Shown piece after piece: positions 8,579 through 16,684 of a stretch of 64,000 bases of DNA. The notes under the pieces are model-generated. The model saw nothing but the letters and a program-made list of their open reading frames with translations, searched no databases and was not told the origin of the DNA. Position 1 is the stretch's first letter. Each line of letters starts with the position of its first letter. Source of the stretch: Candidatus Opimibacter skivensis (lineage in GTDB: Bacteria; Bacteroidota; Bacteroidia; Chitinophagales; Saprospiraceae); the NCBI GenBank assembly GCA_016722045.1, contig JADKGY010000008.1, forward strand, positions 62,001 to 126,000. The letters run 5' to 3'. Both the position numbers and the translations under genes were made by a program.

Positions 8579-9145
8579 ATGGATTCCATCTCCAGACTGC
8601 TGGACTATTTTTACCGCTCACAACATTTCAATTCACAAACTCTCTCAATCATGATGCAATACTATCCATTAGCCCCGGGCAATAAATGGGAATACAAACA
8701 AAAAGACGGAAACCTATATACCAATTCTGTCGTCAGTGTCAATGGCTCCATCGTGACGATGAAGAATAGCACCGTACCCGATAACACATTAGTCAAAGTG
8801 GAGAACGGAATCATGTACAATGAACTGATGGCAAAAGACAACTATCAATTATGGCTTAAAGATGATCTAAAAAAAGGCGAAACCTGGGATGCCACATTCA
8901 CAGCCAATGGACTGAATAGCATCATGGCCTTCACCGTAAAAGAAACCGGCATCAGTAAAGAAGTCAACGGCAAGACATACCCCGACGTGGTGATGCTTGA
9001 ATCAGAAAGCAAAATCAACATGAATGGCAATCTGATCAGCACCCAGTTTTTTACACAATATTATTATGCAAAATCTATAGGATTGATCATGACCACCTCA
9101 TCCATGGGAGATGTGCATACGTTGCAAAACTATGTGCTGAATTAA
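8579..9145 (+). CDS. Hypothetical beta-rich protein with a 'YYPLAPGNKWEYK' opening
   Basis: 188 residues from the first ATG; the in-frame ATG at 8651 (MMQYYPLAPGNKW) may be the true start, since recognisable sequence begins there. The YxPLxxGNxWxY opening followed by alternating polar/hydrophobic strands is common in small secreted or lipid-bound beta proteins of Bacteroidota. No signal peptide, lipobox or catalytic motif is visible from either start. The gene follows tRNA-Arg and is convergent with the barrel gene at 9170-9631. The function is unknown. Confidence 0.6.
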   Translation: MDSISRLLDYFYRSQHFNSQTLSIMMQYYPLAPGNKWEYKQKDGNLYTNSVVSVNGSIVTMKNSTVPDNTLVKVENGIMYNELMAKDNYQLWLKDDLKKGETWDATFTANGLNSIMAFTVKETGISKEVNGKTYPDVVMLESESKINMNGNLISTQFFTQYYYAKSIGLIMTTSSMGDVHTLQNYVLN

Positions 9146-9169
9146 AAAAGCGAAACGCGGGTACCCTGC

Positions 9170-9631
9170 CTAAAATTTATACCCAAACGACACACCGCCA
9201 TAATACGGAACAAAAAATCCATTCCCGAAAATAGGTGTAATAAATGCTCTGAATGTAAATCCACCATTCTCCGGCTGAAGCCTATAGCCAAAATTGAGGT
9301 GCCCAAATGTGCCTGAAAAATTTCCGCCATCTCCATCACTCCCAAGCACAGGAGTAACACCGATACCCATTTCAAAATAATTTCTGGAATCCTTACCTAA
9401 AAGATAATTCAATGCAATAGGTATAAACACTATCCCCACACCATCAACAGTGAAGCCACCAACCCCAACTTTGCCCCCAAGACCGCCCTCTTTGGCACCG
9501 AACCTCGTATCAAAATTAATAGACGCAAGCCCCGGTCCTCCCAACTCAAAATAAACAGACTTCGCCGACTGTGCAGATGCTATCTGCGTTAATGCAAAAA
9601 CCGTAGTAATAAGAATAAATAATTTTTTCAT
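9170..9631 (-). CDS. Small outer-membrane beta-barrel-like protein
   Basis: 153 residues with a clear signal peptide (MKKLFILITTVFALTQIASA, cut before QSAKS). The mature part is a run of short amphipathic, glycine-rich strands ending in GGVSFGYKF. The C-terminal Phe is typical of outer-membrane barrels recognised by BamA. The size suits a small 6-8-strand barrel. No specific function can be assigned. Its start is divergent from the M14 carboxypeptidase gene. Confidence 0.65.
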   Translation of the reverse strand: MKKLFILITTVFALTQIASAQSAKSVYFELGGPGLASINFDTRFGAKEGGLGGKVGVGGFTVDGVGIVFIPIALNYLLGKDSRNYFEMGIGVTPVLGSDGDGGNFSGTFGHLNFGYRLQPENGGFTFRAFITPIFGNGFFVPYYGGVSFGYKF

Positions 9632-9792
9632 TGTCTTACGTTTTATTTTCAGGGCAAGGTAATCGAATTGATCGGATTCAGATTCGGCTCCGTTTTAAAG
9701 TTCCGTTAAAAATGAGTGCTCCTGTTCCGGATTTTATTCATGATTGTTTCAAAGCCCTATCTTGTCAGTCTGATTTAATAAAACGAACCCAT

Positions 9793-10929
9793 ATGAAGAT
9801 GGAAATCTCATCCAATTTTGACAGCGGTAATATTGAAGTGGCCGGCATCGATGCAAAGAAAAATGAATTCCGTCTGCGCATCAGAAAGGATACTAATTCC
9901 GATTTCCTTCAGTGGTTTCACTTCAGGCTCACCGGCGCCGAAAAGAAAAACTGTAAGCTCTCTATCATCAATGCCGGCAAAACAGCCTACCCCGAAGGAT
10001 GGAAAGGCTACAATGTCTGTGCTTCTTATGATCGTGAGGAATGGTTCCGCATTCCTACAACATATGTCAACGGTGTACTCAAATTCAATTTTACACCTGG
10101 ACACAACGCGGTCTACTTTGCGTATTTCGCGCCCTATTCTTATGAACGTCATTTAGATCTTATTCACCATGCACAAATGGCTTCTGATGTAAAAGTGGAG
10201 GTCATCGGAAAAACTTTTCTGGGCCGGAGTATTGAAATGCTTGTCATCGGAAAACCACGAAAGGATAAAAAAATAATCTGGGTCATCGCCCGTCAACATC
10301 CCGGCGAACCAATGGCCGAATGGTTTATTGAAGGATTTTTAGAACGACTACTGGATCACCATGACTCGGTTTCAAATAAGCTCTTAGAGGATGCCATTTT
10401 TTATGTTGTCCCCAATATGAATCTCGATGGTTCCATAGCAGGCAACTTACGTTCAAGCGCTTCAGGTGCAAACCTCAATCGTGAATGGCAAAAACCCTCT
10501 AAGAAAACAAGTCCTGAAGTTTATTATGTCCGTAATAAAATCCATGAAACCGGCATCAATCTTATGCTGGATGTGCATGGCGATGAAGAGCTGCCTTATA
10601 ATTTTATCGCTGCATCCGAAGGTATTCCTGACTACACCGAGTATCTGGCCACACTGGAAAAGAAATTCATCAATCATTGGATGGATACATGTCCCGATTT
10701 TCAGGATACGCACAAATATCCATTTGACAAATTCGGAGAAGCGAATCTGACACTTTGCAGTAACTACATAGCTCAACGGTATGGTTGCTTAGCCCTGACG
10801 ATTGAAATGCCATTTAAGGACAATGCTGATATACCTGACAAAAAATATGGCTGGTCAGATGTTCGCTCGCGCGTGCTCGGTGCTTCTGTTTTAAATCCTG
10901 TGCTGAATGTGTTGCCCTATTTGGGTTGA
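9793..10929 (+). CDS. M14-family zinc carboxypeptidase (cytosolic carboxypeptidase-like)
   Basis: The start is placed at the ATG of MKMEISSNFDSGN (9793); upstream in-frame codons back to 9631 look non-native. The first ~120 residues form the beta-sandwich domain typical of the AGBL/Nna1-like subfamily (SSNFDSGNIEV, FLQWFHFRL). The catalytic domain carries RQHPGEPMAEW (the His and Glu zinc ligands), VVPNMNLDG, GANLNREW (the substrate-binding Asn-Arg pair), LDVHGDEELPYNF (the third zinc ligand) and IEMPF with the likely catalytic Glu. No signal peptide is seen, so it is probably cytoplasmic. About 378 residues, as usual for bacterial members. Confidence 0.85.
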   Translation: MKMEISSNFDSGNIEVAGIDAKKNEFRLRIRKDTNSDFLQWFHFRLTGAEKKNCKLSIINAGKTAYPEGWKGYNVCASYDREEWFRIPTTYVNGVLKFNFTPGHNAVYFAYFAPYSYERHLDLIHHAQMASDVKVEVIGKTFLGRSIEMLVIGKPRKDKKIIWVIARQHPGEPMAEWFIEGFLERLLDHHDSVSNKLLEDAIFYVVPNMNLDGSIAGNLRSSASGANLNREWQKPSKKTSPEVYYVRNKIHETGINLMLDVHGDEELPYNFIAASEGIPDYTEYLATLEKKFINHWMDTCPDFQDTHKYPFDKFGEANLTLCSNYIAQRYGCLALTIEMPFKDNADIPDKKYGWSDVRSRVLGASVLNPVLNVLPYLG

Positions 10930-10996
10930 AAAATAAAACACGCTCAACTGAATTTTTAATTCAACAGCCAGCCGCTCTTTAAAAACTAAACTCTAT

Positions 10997-11455
10997 TCAA
11001 TCAGGTAACAATGATTTAATGAGGTCTGCATTGATTGTATATGCCCGCACAAAGGAATCATCAACATGGGCATAAAGAACTCCGGACCCTTTTCCTTTTT
11101 CTACAAACTGGCTGGCAAAGGTTATCGTTTTTGCTTGACTATCCTGTATGAACGGCTCCGGTGAAACCCAATCTATTTTTCCATTTTCAAAATCATAAAT
11201 AAACAGGCCAACGGAGAACATGCCATATTTAATTTTATCTCCTTCTTTATGATTTGCTTCACGACCATTCAGTATACCTAAACGCCTGCCTTCACCGACA
11301 TCCATAAACGTGTCAGGCAAAAGAGGTCCGGGAGAAGCGTGACCCGCAATCCATGGAATAGAATGTTCTTCCGGATTAAACAATGTATCTCCGAATTTCC
11401 ATGGCATTCCCATATCTTCTGCTATGGCAACGCGAATAGTTGAATACCAGAATTC
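10997..11455 (-). CDS. Five-bladed beta-propeller glycosidase-like protein, C-terminal part (frameshifted)
   Basis: This is the C-terminal half of the gene starting at 12012. In this frame the sequence continues FWYSTIRVAIAEDMG, then MGMPWKFGDTLFNP, GHASPGPLLP and FIYDFENGKIDWVSPEPF. The blocks of strands ending in acidic/aromatic turns fit a GH43/GH130-type beta-propeller. The frameshift is near 11455 (GAGGAAAGGAATTC on the minus strand). An independent start at the ATG at 11413 is possible but would yield only half a propeller. Confidence 0.6.
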   Translation of the reverse strand, partial: EFWYSTIRVAIAEDMGMPWKFGDTLFNPEEHSIPWIAGHASPGPLLPDTFMDVGEGRRLGILNGREANHKEGDKIKYGMFSVGLFIYDFENGKIDWVSPEPFIQDSQAKTITFASQFVEKGKGSGVLYAHVDDSFVRAYTINADLIKSLLPD

Positions 11456-12012
11456 CTTTCCTCAGAAGCGGACTCAACAAGATTGTAGCGGAATTTATTT
11501 TTATTGATCGGTGCGATTGAAACTTCTTTTCCACTGATCCCTTCTGTTCCGGACATGAGTACGGGCATAGTCATCTCAAGTGAATTCATATCCTTCCCTA
11601 CGGCATGACCAAGGTGAATTAAGTCAGCCTGATGATTCCGGCTTCGCAACGGAATTGTAAAATACACATGCATCATACCGGTCTTTTCATCTATCCAGAT
11701 ATCCGGATCTTCAAGACCAATAAATTCCCTGTCCATTCCACATATCTGATCGATAATTTCTGATTCGTTTTTGATCACCAATCGATCTCCTATTTCAAAA
11801 TGATTAGGAGAATGCTCTTTTACTTTGTGTAATTCACTTCTGTCAATATAGCCGGCCACTTGCACATCACCCTCGCGGCTTGTGATACAACGAATCATTC
11901 CTTCCTTATATCCTCCGTATGAATTGAGCGCGACTGACATGACATATTCGAAGCCCGCACCGGCACGAATGGCTTTGCCTGGATGTTCAAAATAATTTTT
12001 GTGATTATCCAT
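11422..12012 (-). CDS. Five-bladed beta-propeller glycosidase-like protein, N-terminal part (frameshifted)
   Basis: The N-terminal ~186 residues include FIGLEDPDIWIDEKTG and MHVYFTIPL. The ExPDIW-type turn is reminiscent of the acidic catalytic-site strands of beta-propeller glycosidases (GH43/GH130 clans). The assignment to a particular family is uncertain, and without the other half no catalytic set can be declared. No signal peptide is visible, suggesting a cytoplasmic enzyme acting on short oligosaccharides. The frame ends shortly after the break near 11455, with the tail NSGIQLFALP being out-of-frame sequence. Confidence 0.6.
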   Translation of the reverse strand: MDNHKNYFEHPGKAIRAGAGFEYVMSVALNSYGGYKEGMIRCITSREGDVQVAGYIDRSELHKVKEHSPNHFEIGDRLVIKNESEIIDQICGMDREFIGLEDPDIWIDEKTGMMHVYFTIPLRSRNHQADLIHLGHAVGKDMNSLEMTMPVLMSGTEGISGKEVSIAPINKNKFRYNLVESASEERNSGIQLFALP

Positions 12013-12106
12013 TAATTCAATGCAGGCAGGAGCCTGTTTTCACAGATTTAAAATAGAAACCGATTTTTAAATCCTGTCCGGGTTCCCGATGCGCTAAGAA
12101 TAAACT

Positions 12107-12136
12107 CGTTATTCGTCACTCGTTATTCGTTACTCA
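12107..12136. repeat. Short 'CGTTATTCGT(C/T)ACT' minisatellite
   Basis: Two to three copies of an ACTCGTTATTCGTTACTC-like unit lie just beyond the end of exbD. The same unit is expanded at 44886-44955, so this is one of several dispersed copies in the window. Confidence 0.5.
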
Positions 12137-12525
12137 TCTTTCCGTACTCAACACCATCTTCAGATTCAGCTTCGCTGCGATCGACATGACATCGACAAGA
12201 TCCTGAACTGTGAGTGACTTGGCAATACGAAGCACAACCGTAGGATCTTCATTACGTTTGATCGCATCAGCCAATGCGCCTTCAAGCATAGCAGATGGTA
12301 CCTCGTTGGAGTTGACATAATATTTCAAATCCTCTGTAACCGTTAGTGTCAGCGGTTGTTTTGCCAATTGGCTGGTCGTATCCGATTTCGGAAGTAAGAT
12401 CTTGATGATATTCGCGTTTGACATCGTGGCGATAATCAAAAGAATAGTAACAGGAAGAACATGATGTCATTCATCGCTGACATCGCATCCTCATCGTGAA
12501 AAGCTCTTCTTTTTCTGAGTTCCAT
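12134..12525 (-). CDS. exbD: ExbD/TolR-family biopolymer transport protein (frameshifted)
   Basis: Reading from the ATG at 12525 gives MELRKRRAFHDEDAMSAMND followed by IMFFLLLF. After a one-base shift near 12445 the sequence is LLIIATMSNANIIKILLPKS and continues to 12134. Joined, this is a ~130-residue ExbD: a short cytoplasmic N-terminus, one transmembrane helix and a periplasmic domain (PLTLTVTEDLKYYVN, VVLRIAKSLTVQDLVDVM). The usual Asp in the membrane helix is represented by the AMND region just before it. The ATG directly follows the exbB stop (TAA-ATG), so the pair form an operon. One T added to the TTTT run restores the frame. Confidence 0.75.
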
Positions 12526-12778
12526 TTAGCGCACAGGTTTTTGAAGGCCTTTGATAAATTCCAGTACTTCCTTTTTGAAGATGCAAAGAGAAATTATCAA
12601 TTTTCGTCAACAGGAAGTTGTACCCCATAAATGCTACAACGCCCACAACTAAGCCTGTGGCAGATGAAATCATTTTCTGATATAAACCCCCTGAAATCGT
12701 GCCGATGGATATATCCGCTGTCTGTGAAATATTATAAAAGATCAGGATGACCCCGGAGTATCGTACCGATGAATCCAA
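12526..12778 (-). CDS. exbB: ExbB/TolQ/MotA-family proton channel, C-terminal part (frameshifted)
   Basis: This holds the last two membrane helices of ExbB: IFYNISQTADISIGTISGG, then MISSATGLVVGVVAFMGYNF. The conserved Thr/Ser in the pore helices is compatible with a proton channel. A second one-base break near 12580 (the GG after the A-run) hides the true C-terminus; corrected, it reads FSLHLQKEVLEFIKGLQKPV and stops at 12526-12528, immediately before the exbD ATG. Uncorrected, the frame runs on to 12491 with non-family sequence. Confidence 0.75.
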
Positions 12779-13212
12779 GACGTGGAGCTATACCGGACAC
12801 CATGCTGATATAACCCATCTTGCTTTCCATTTCACCCAGCTCAATATTGGATTGCACTTCAAGTGCTTTCTCAATGTATTCAATCGGTTTTCCGATCTGT
12901 GAAACACCTGCTTTGATGACATTGCCGAGTGAACCATTTGACTGATCACACAGAAGACTGGCTGAATCAAACTGCCCGAGAGATATTTTATCCAGGACGG
13001 TGTTGACAAGATTCGTATCGATTTTAGATCGCTCCCGTATGAAGATGTATTTGCTGATGATAAATGCAATCGATATAAGCGACAGGATGATCAACGGTAT
13101 CATCACAGGACCTCCTTTAAACAGGATATCGATCATCCTCAAACTTGAACCTGGTGCCACTGCTGTAGAATCAACTGCCGTGGTTGCTGCTTGCAAGAAA
13201 AAATCCAATCAT
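12732..13212 (-). CDS. exbB: ExbB/TolQ/MotA-family proton channel, N-terminal part (frameshifted)
   Basis: The N-terminal membrane segment (PVMIPLIILSLISIAFIISKY), the long cytoplasmic section and the start of the second helix (LGFIGTIL) are clear ExbB/TolQ sequence. The family GTILGVI continuation is broken by an extra C near 12757, giving GTILRGHPDLL and a stop. The start is also odd: the open frame begins only at a TTG (13208). One T fewer in the T6 run would join it to the ATG at 13212 (MIGFFLQAATT). With ExbD it would energise TonB-dependent receptors, such as the one at 24-27 kb. Confidence 0.78.
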
Positions 13213-13238
13213 TGTTTTCTAGTTGATATTTATTGTTG

Positions 13239-13246
13239 CAAAATTA
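13239..13246 (-). promoter_or_regulatory. Candidate -7 element (TAATTTTG) for exbB
   Basis: The minus strand reads TAATTTTG, matching TAnnTTTG, 26 bases before the exbB ATG at 13212. A TTTTCG about 19 bases further upstream could serve as a weak -33 box. Confidence 0.4.
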
Positions 13247-13428
13247 CTATTAAACCCCAAAGGAACGAAAATTTATATCAATAATAGCGTAGATGTTTTA
13301 TGTGCTGATAATCAGGGTTTTAGTGGCTTTTCTTGGGGTGATTGCCGAATTAATTGAATTAATATCCTGACCAATAACGATACAGGAATGCTGTCTCGTA
13401 TGTGGTGAGGTGGCTGAGCATGTCCGCT

Positions 13429-14067
13429 TCACGCTCCGCGTGAAGGACAGTCGAAGCCACCGTCTTCCTTCATCACCTTCAACCCAATCGCACAATGCAG
13501 ACACCGGCGCATATCGCAATAATTTTTTTTGAGATGCAGCATCGCCTGTGTTTGTCCTGCATCTTCAGCTCTCCACCCACATGATGTCCAGCCTTTGATG
13601 ACAGCATTTTTCTCAGGGGGCATTTGCGAGAGCAAACGGACAGCTCTTTCTTTCAGGTTTTGTAGCCCTTGCATTTTACCATATACAAACATAAACGGGG
13701 CCACAAGATTTATCACTAGTGACTGCGCCGTATCCTTTCCAAGTCTCTTCGTAGAAGGTGGTGCTTCATTTTTGAAATGATAATGATCCTGCCAATATTT
13801 CTGATCCGGTGTCACCATAAATCGTTCTATCCACTCTTCCGGAGTCTCTGTTTGTATAAGCATGGAAATAAATAGTGGGGTGTCTGCAACAATCCTGGAC
13901 AATTGCGCCAATCGAATGGTCGGAAAATGCACAGGTCGCATGCGCATAAATTTCCATCGCAATGCAGGCATCGGTTGTATCCCGTATTTGATTTTCAAAA
14001 AATCAAACTCTCTCTTTAGCGATGAAGGATATCCCGTACTCAGTTCTTTTGTCAACATTCCTGCCAC
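13429..14067 (-). CDS. DUF2851 family protein, C-terminal part (frameshifted)
   Basis: This is the C-terminal half of the gene starting at 14732. Its end contains KKNYCDMRRCLHCAIGLKV, matching the cysteine-containing tail (YCxxxxCLxCAIG) of DUF2851, a Bacteroidota family of unknown function. In this frame the sequence joins the upstream half as LFFGVAGML once one T is added to the T5 run at about 14067. The first ATG (14067) is therefore probably internal. The last ~10 residues are atypical, but the stop at 13429 is close to the usual end. Confidence 0.75.
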   Translation of the reverse strand: MAGMLTKELSTGYPSSLKREFDFLKIKYGIQPMPALRWKFMRMRPVHFPTIRLAQLSRIVADTPLFISMLIQTETPEEWIERFMVTPDQKYWQDHYHFKNEAPPSTKRLGKDTAQSLVINLVAPFMFVYGKMQGLQNLKERAVRLLSQMPPEKNAVIKGWTSCGWRAEDAGQTQAMLHLKKNYCDMRRCLHCAIGLKVMKEDGGFDCPSRGA

Positions 14068-14732
14068 ACCAAAAACAACGATTCTATCTGATCAGTACGG
14101 TCTCCGTGTTTTCTCAATATTTTTAGAGGGAGTTTTAAGGCCAGACTTTCCATCGCATCACTATTAGCTGGCGCCCAGTTGTCTTGCAAGCACAACAAAA
14201 AAGCCTGCTCCCAATCATGTCCGCATCGTTCAAGAATCTTAATGATGTTTTCTGTTTTGCTTTCCAGTCGTTCGGACATCAATCGTTCAAGCCATGAGGT
14301 GCGCGTGATGTCAGCCACAGATGACAATGATGAAGCACAGGGTATCCACTCTTCATTGTTCATCAGATGATTGTATCGCTCTAGCAGAATACGATCCACT
14401 CTTTCTCCTAATTCTATGCAAGGAAGGCGTGTACCATCGAATGTAAATACCGGCTGATCTTCGATCCACACCACATGCAATATGACATTGTTGTAATGCG
14501 TATCCTGATCATGTCGGTGCAGATACCATTCTGAACTGCGTATATGGATTTCGACATGCCCTGCCCAGACCTGGTCATCGATACGTATACGTGATTGAAG
14601 AAAATCAGGCCCCTGGTCCTGGTTCGGAATACCTGTCTGAAGGATCTCTACATCAAGAGATTCTGTAGTCCTTAATTCTACCTGGCTAAAAAGTTTCCGG
14701 TGCCAGATGAAGTGTAATAACTGTTCCTGCAT
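14052..14732 (-). CDS. DUF2851 family protein, N-terminal part (frameshifted)
   Basis: MQEQLLHFIWHRKLF, NQDQGPDFLQSRIRIDD, WAGHVEIHIRSSEWYLHRH and NNVILHVVW are the hallmark blocks of DUF2851 (usually ~420 residues). The His/Asp-rich pattern HVEIHIRSSEWxxHxHxxD suggests a metal-binding or nuclease-like core, which is inference only. The frame is lost at 14067, giving the short false tail LVWQEC. The gene is 3 bp downstream of folA on the same strand, so the two are probably co-transcribed. Confidence 0.78.
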   Translation of the reverse strand: MQEQLLHFIWHRKLFSQVELRTTESLDVEILQTGIPNQDQGPDFLQSRIRIDDQVWAGHVEIHIRSSEWYLHRHDQDTHYNNVILHVVWIEDQPVFTFDGTRLPCIELGERVDRILLERYNHLMNNEEWIPCASSLSSVADITRTSWLERLMSERLESKTENIIKILERCGHDWEQAFLLCLQDNWAPANSDAMESLALKLPLKILRKHGDRTDQIESLFLVWQEC

Positions 14733-14735
14733 TTT

Positions 14736-15230
14736 TCATTTCCGGAGAAGTATATCAAAGCGCATGGGGAACTCATTTTTAGCATCTGCTTCAAAATATT
14801 CAGATGAGTCTACCCGCCATTCACTCATGTCAATCTCCGGAAAGTATATGTCTCCAACGACCTCAGATATGACCACCGTGAGGTATATTTTTTCAAGTAA
14901 ATGCATAGATTGTTCAAATATCTTGCCGCCGCCTATTATAAAGGCCTCCTTTTCCCCCTCTTCGAATGCATAACTAATCCCCTCTTCGATCGAATGAAGC
15001 ACAATAGCAGAAGATGAAATGAAAAACGGATCCCTGGTCAGTACAATATTGGTTCTTCCCTTCAATGGCCTATAATCCAGTGATGCAAAGCTTTCCCGCC
15101 CCATGATGACATGATGCCCGACCGTCGTCCGTTGAAAGTATTTCATATCGCGTGGCAGATGCCAGGGAAGTCCGCCATCTCTACCGATCACCCGGTTAGT
15201 ACTCATCGCTACTATTGCACTTATGATCAT
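14736..15230 (-). CDS. folA: Dihydrofolate reductase
   Basis: Reduces dihydrofolate to tetrahydrofolate with NADPH. From the ATG at 15230 the protein is MIISAIVAMSTNRVIGRDGG, with LPWHLPRDMKYFQ (the Asp of the active site and the Trp-His loop), VIMGRESFASL, LTRD and FIIGGGKIFEQ (the NADPH-binding Gly-Gly), ending in the FDILLRK strand. That gives ~164 residues, the classic DHFR size. An open frame continues upstream to 15284, but those 18 residues lie before the first beta-strand and are not family-like. thyA is not adjacent; DUF2851 follows. Confidence 0.93.
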   Translation of the reverse strand: MIISAIVAMSTNRVIGRDGGLPWHLPRDMKYFQRTTVGHHVIMGRESFASLDYRPLKGRTNIVLTRDPFFISSSAIVLHSIEEGISYAFEEGEKEAFIIGGGKIFEQSMHLLEKIYLTVVISEVVGDIYFPEIDMSEWRVDSSEYFEADAKNEFPMRFDILLRK

Positions 15231-15311
15231 GACCGTATTTGGTTGAGTGTTAATATTAAACTCTTTTACGCATTTTGTGATCAAAGATCCATTTATAGAT
15301 ATGATCAGATT

Positions 15312-16625
15312 TCATTCATTCATAATTGATTCCGCGAGATCTCGATCTTCAATTATTGCATAACCAAGCCTTATCAAGTCAGGGTTTTTTCCTGTTACCT
15401 TAAAATAGGGCACGAACCCTACAGAATAGAAATTAGCCCTAATAAACCTTAAGTGGGAAGGTGTTTCAAAATCAGGAAACATATCAGGATTGATTTCGCT
15501 CAAACTCTTAGCCGATTCAAATGACCAATAATCATCCTGATAAGCTTGTGCAATCAGGAACTCTTGATTTGAAATTTTTAAAAAAGTATTGATAAATTTA
15601 GGAATTTCCACATTAGATTCTCGCCTTAAATAGGACATTGACTCTGTAATTGAATGTTCTTTCTGAGCATAATATATTGATACCCTAAGGTATTGGTCTA
15701 ATACATCTTCGGGAAGATCTTGAAATTTACTTGTCTTCATGATGCTCTGAGTACATGTTTTATCGGAAAATAACTGGATAATAATGGAATCGTATCTGAT
15801 TTTACTTCCTCTTAATATATTCTCCAAAGTCATGCAGAAAACACTCTTAATATCCCAGTTTGAATCACGACCAGAAATAATATTTTCCTTTTGACTAATC
15901 TCACTTATACTTGTTAGTGCGTACCCCCAAATAAGTCTACCCGTAGGTTTTTCAGAAACATATGAACCCGGAATGTAGAGTTCATTTCTATATTTTATTT
16001 TATTTGAATGCTCAAGTGTCTTAATTAAATGTACGGGCATCAATATAATCCGGTAATTTAAAATACTGTCATACACTTTATTAAAAACATTCCATTTGAA
16101 TTTATTTCTGGCCCTGATAAGCAGATATCTATAGGAGCAATTTTCTATATTCAAATACTTGTTAATTTGATTTAATATATTTGTCACAATCTCCAAACCT
16201 CCATTGCGATGATATTCATCGTCAAGCAATATTTCAATAGATCTCGGAGTTCCGTTTAAATTTATTGAAACGTTTTTCGGTATATCATACTCAAATGAAC
16301 TGTATTTTATGTTAATATTATCCCTTGCAATGTTGACTATTCTATTCATAAGAATAGAAAAATAATATGGCCTGTAGTAATCCAGATTCATATTGACATC
16401 GTTGGGCGAAAAGCCTATATCACACAGTTCAGCAAAATGATTAAAGATTCCTAATGAATCAATATCGTTTTTACTAATAAACGGCGAGAGAACAGAATAT
16501 TTATAATTCTTAACAAGCCCATTTTCTTTTAAATATTCATAAAAGGCCTCTGGATTTTCAAAATCCTGTGCTAAAGATTTGGCTGACATTAGTAGTATGC
16601 TAATAAAAAGTACACTTATTTTCAT
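15312..16625 (-). CDS. Hypothetical secreted protein
   Basis: 437 residues. The N-terminus is a signal peptide (MKISVLFISILLMSAKSLAQ, cleavage after AQ). The mature part is rich in Asn, Ile, Tyr and Lys and looks alpha-helical with some repeats, but I recognise no domain or catalytic motif. The codons are visibly more A/T-rich than in the neighbouring mre genes, which could mean later acquisition or weak selection. It follows mrdA at the position where rodA often sits in mre operons, with a ~60-bp gap holding a C/G-rich hairpin, and is not homologous to RodA. Confidence 0.6.
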   Translation of the reverse strand: MKISVLFISILLMSAKSLAQDFENPEAFYEYLKENGLVKNYKYSVLSPFISKNDIDSLGIFNHFAELCDIGFSPNDVNMNLDYYRPYYFSILMNRIVNIARDNINIKYSSFEYDIPKNVSINLNGTPRSIEILLDDEYHRNGGLEIVTNILNQINKYLNIENCSYRYLLIRARNKFKWNVFNKVYDSILNYRIILMPVHLIKTLEHSNKIKYRNELYIPGSYVSEKPTGRLIWGYALTSISEISQKENIISGRDSNWDIKSVFCMTLENILRGSKIRYDSIIIQLFSDKTCTQSIMKTSKFQDLPEDVLDQYLRVSIYYAQKEHSITESMSYLRRESNVEIPKFINTFLKISNQEFLIAQAYQDDYWSFESAKSLSEINPDMFPDFETPSHLRFIRANFYSVGFVPYFKVTGKNPDLIRLGYAIIEDRDLAESIMNE

Positions 16626-16658
16626 GATGGTTCCGGTAAATCAGGCTTTAATATTATT

Positions 16659-16680
16659 CCCCTTCAGGGGGTTGGGGGGC
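16659..16680. repeat. C/G-rich palindromic element between mrdA and the next gene
   Basis: CCCCTTCAGGGG followed by GTTGGGGGGC can form a short strong hairpin just past the mrdA stop. A T/A-rich stretch follows on the minus strand, so it could end mrdA transcription. A similar CCCCTTT...TTAGGGG arrangement occurs at 38982-39020, suggesting a dispersed repeat. Confidence 0.4.
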
Positions 16681-16684
16681 AAAA

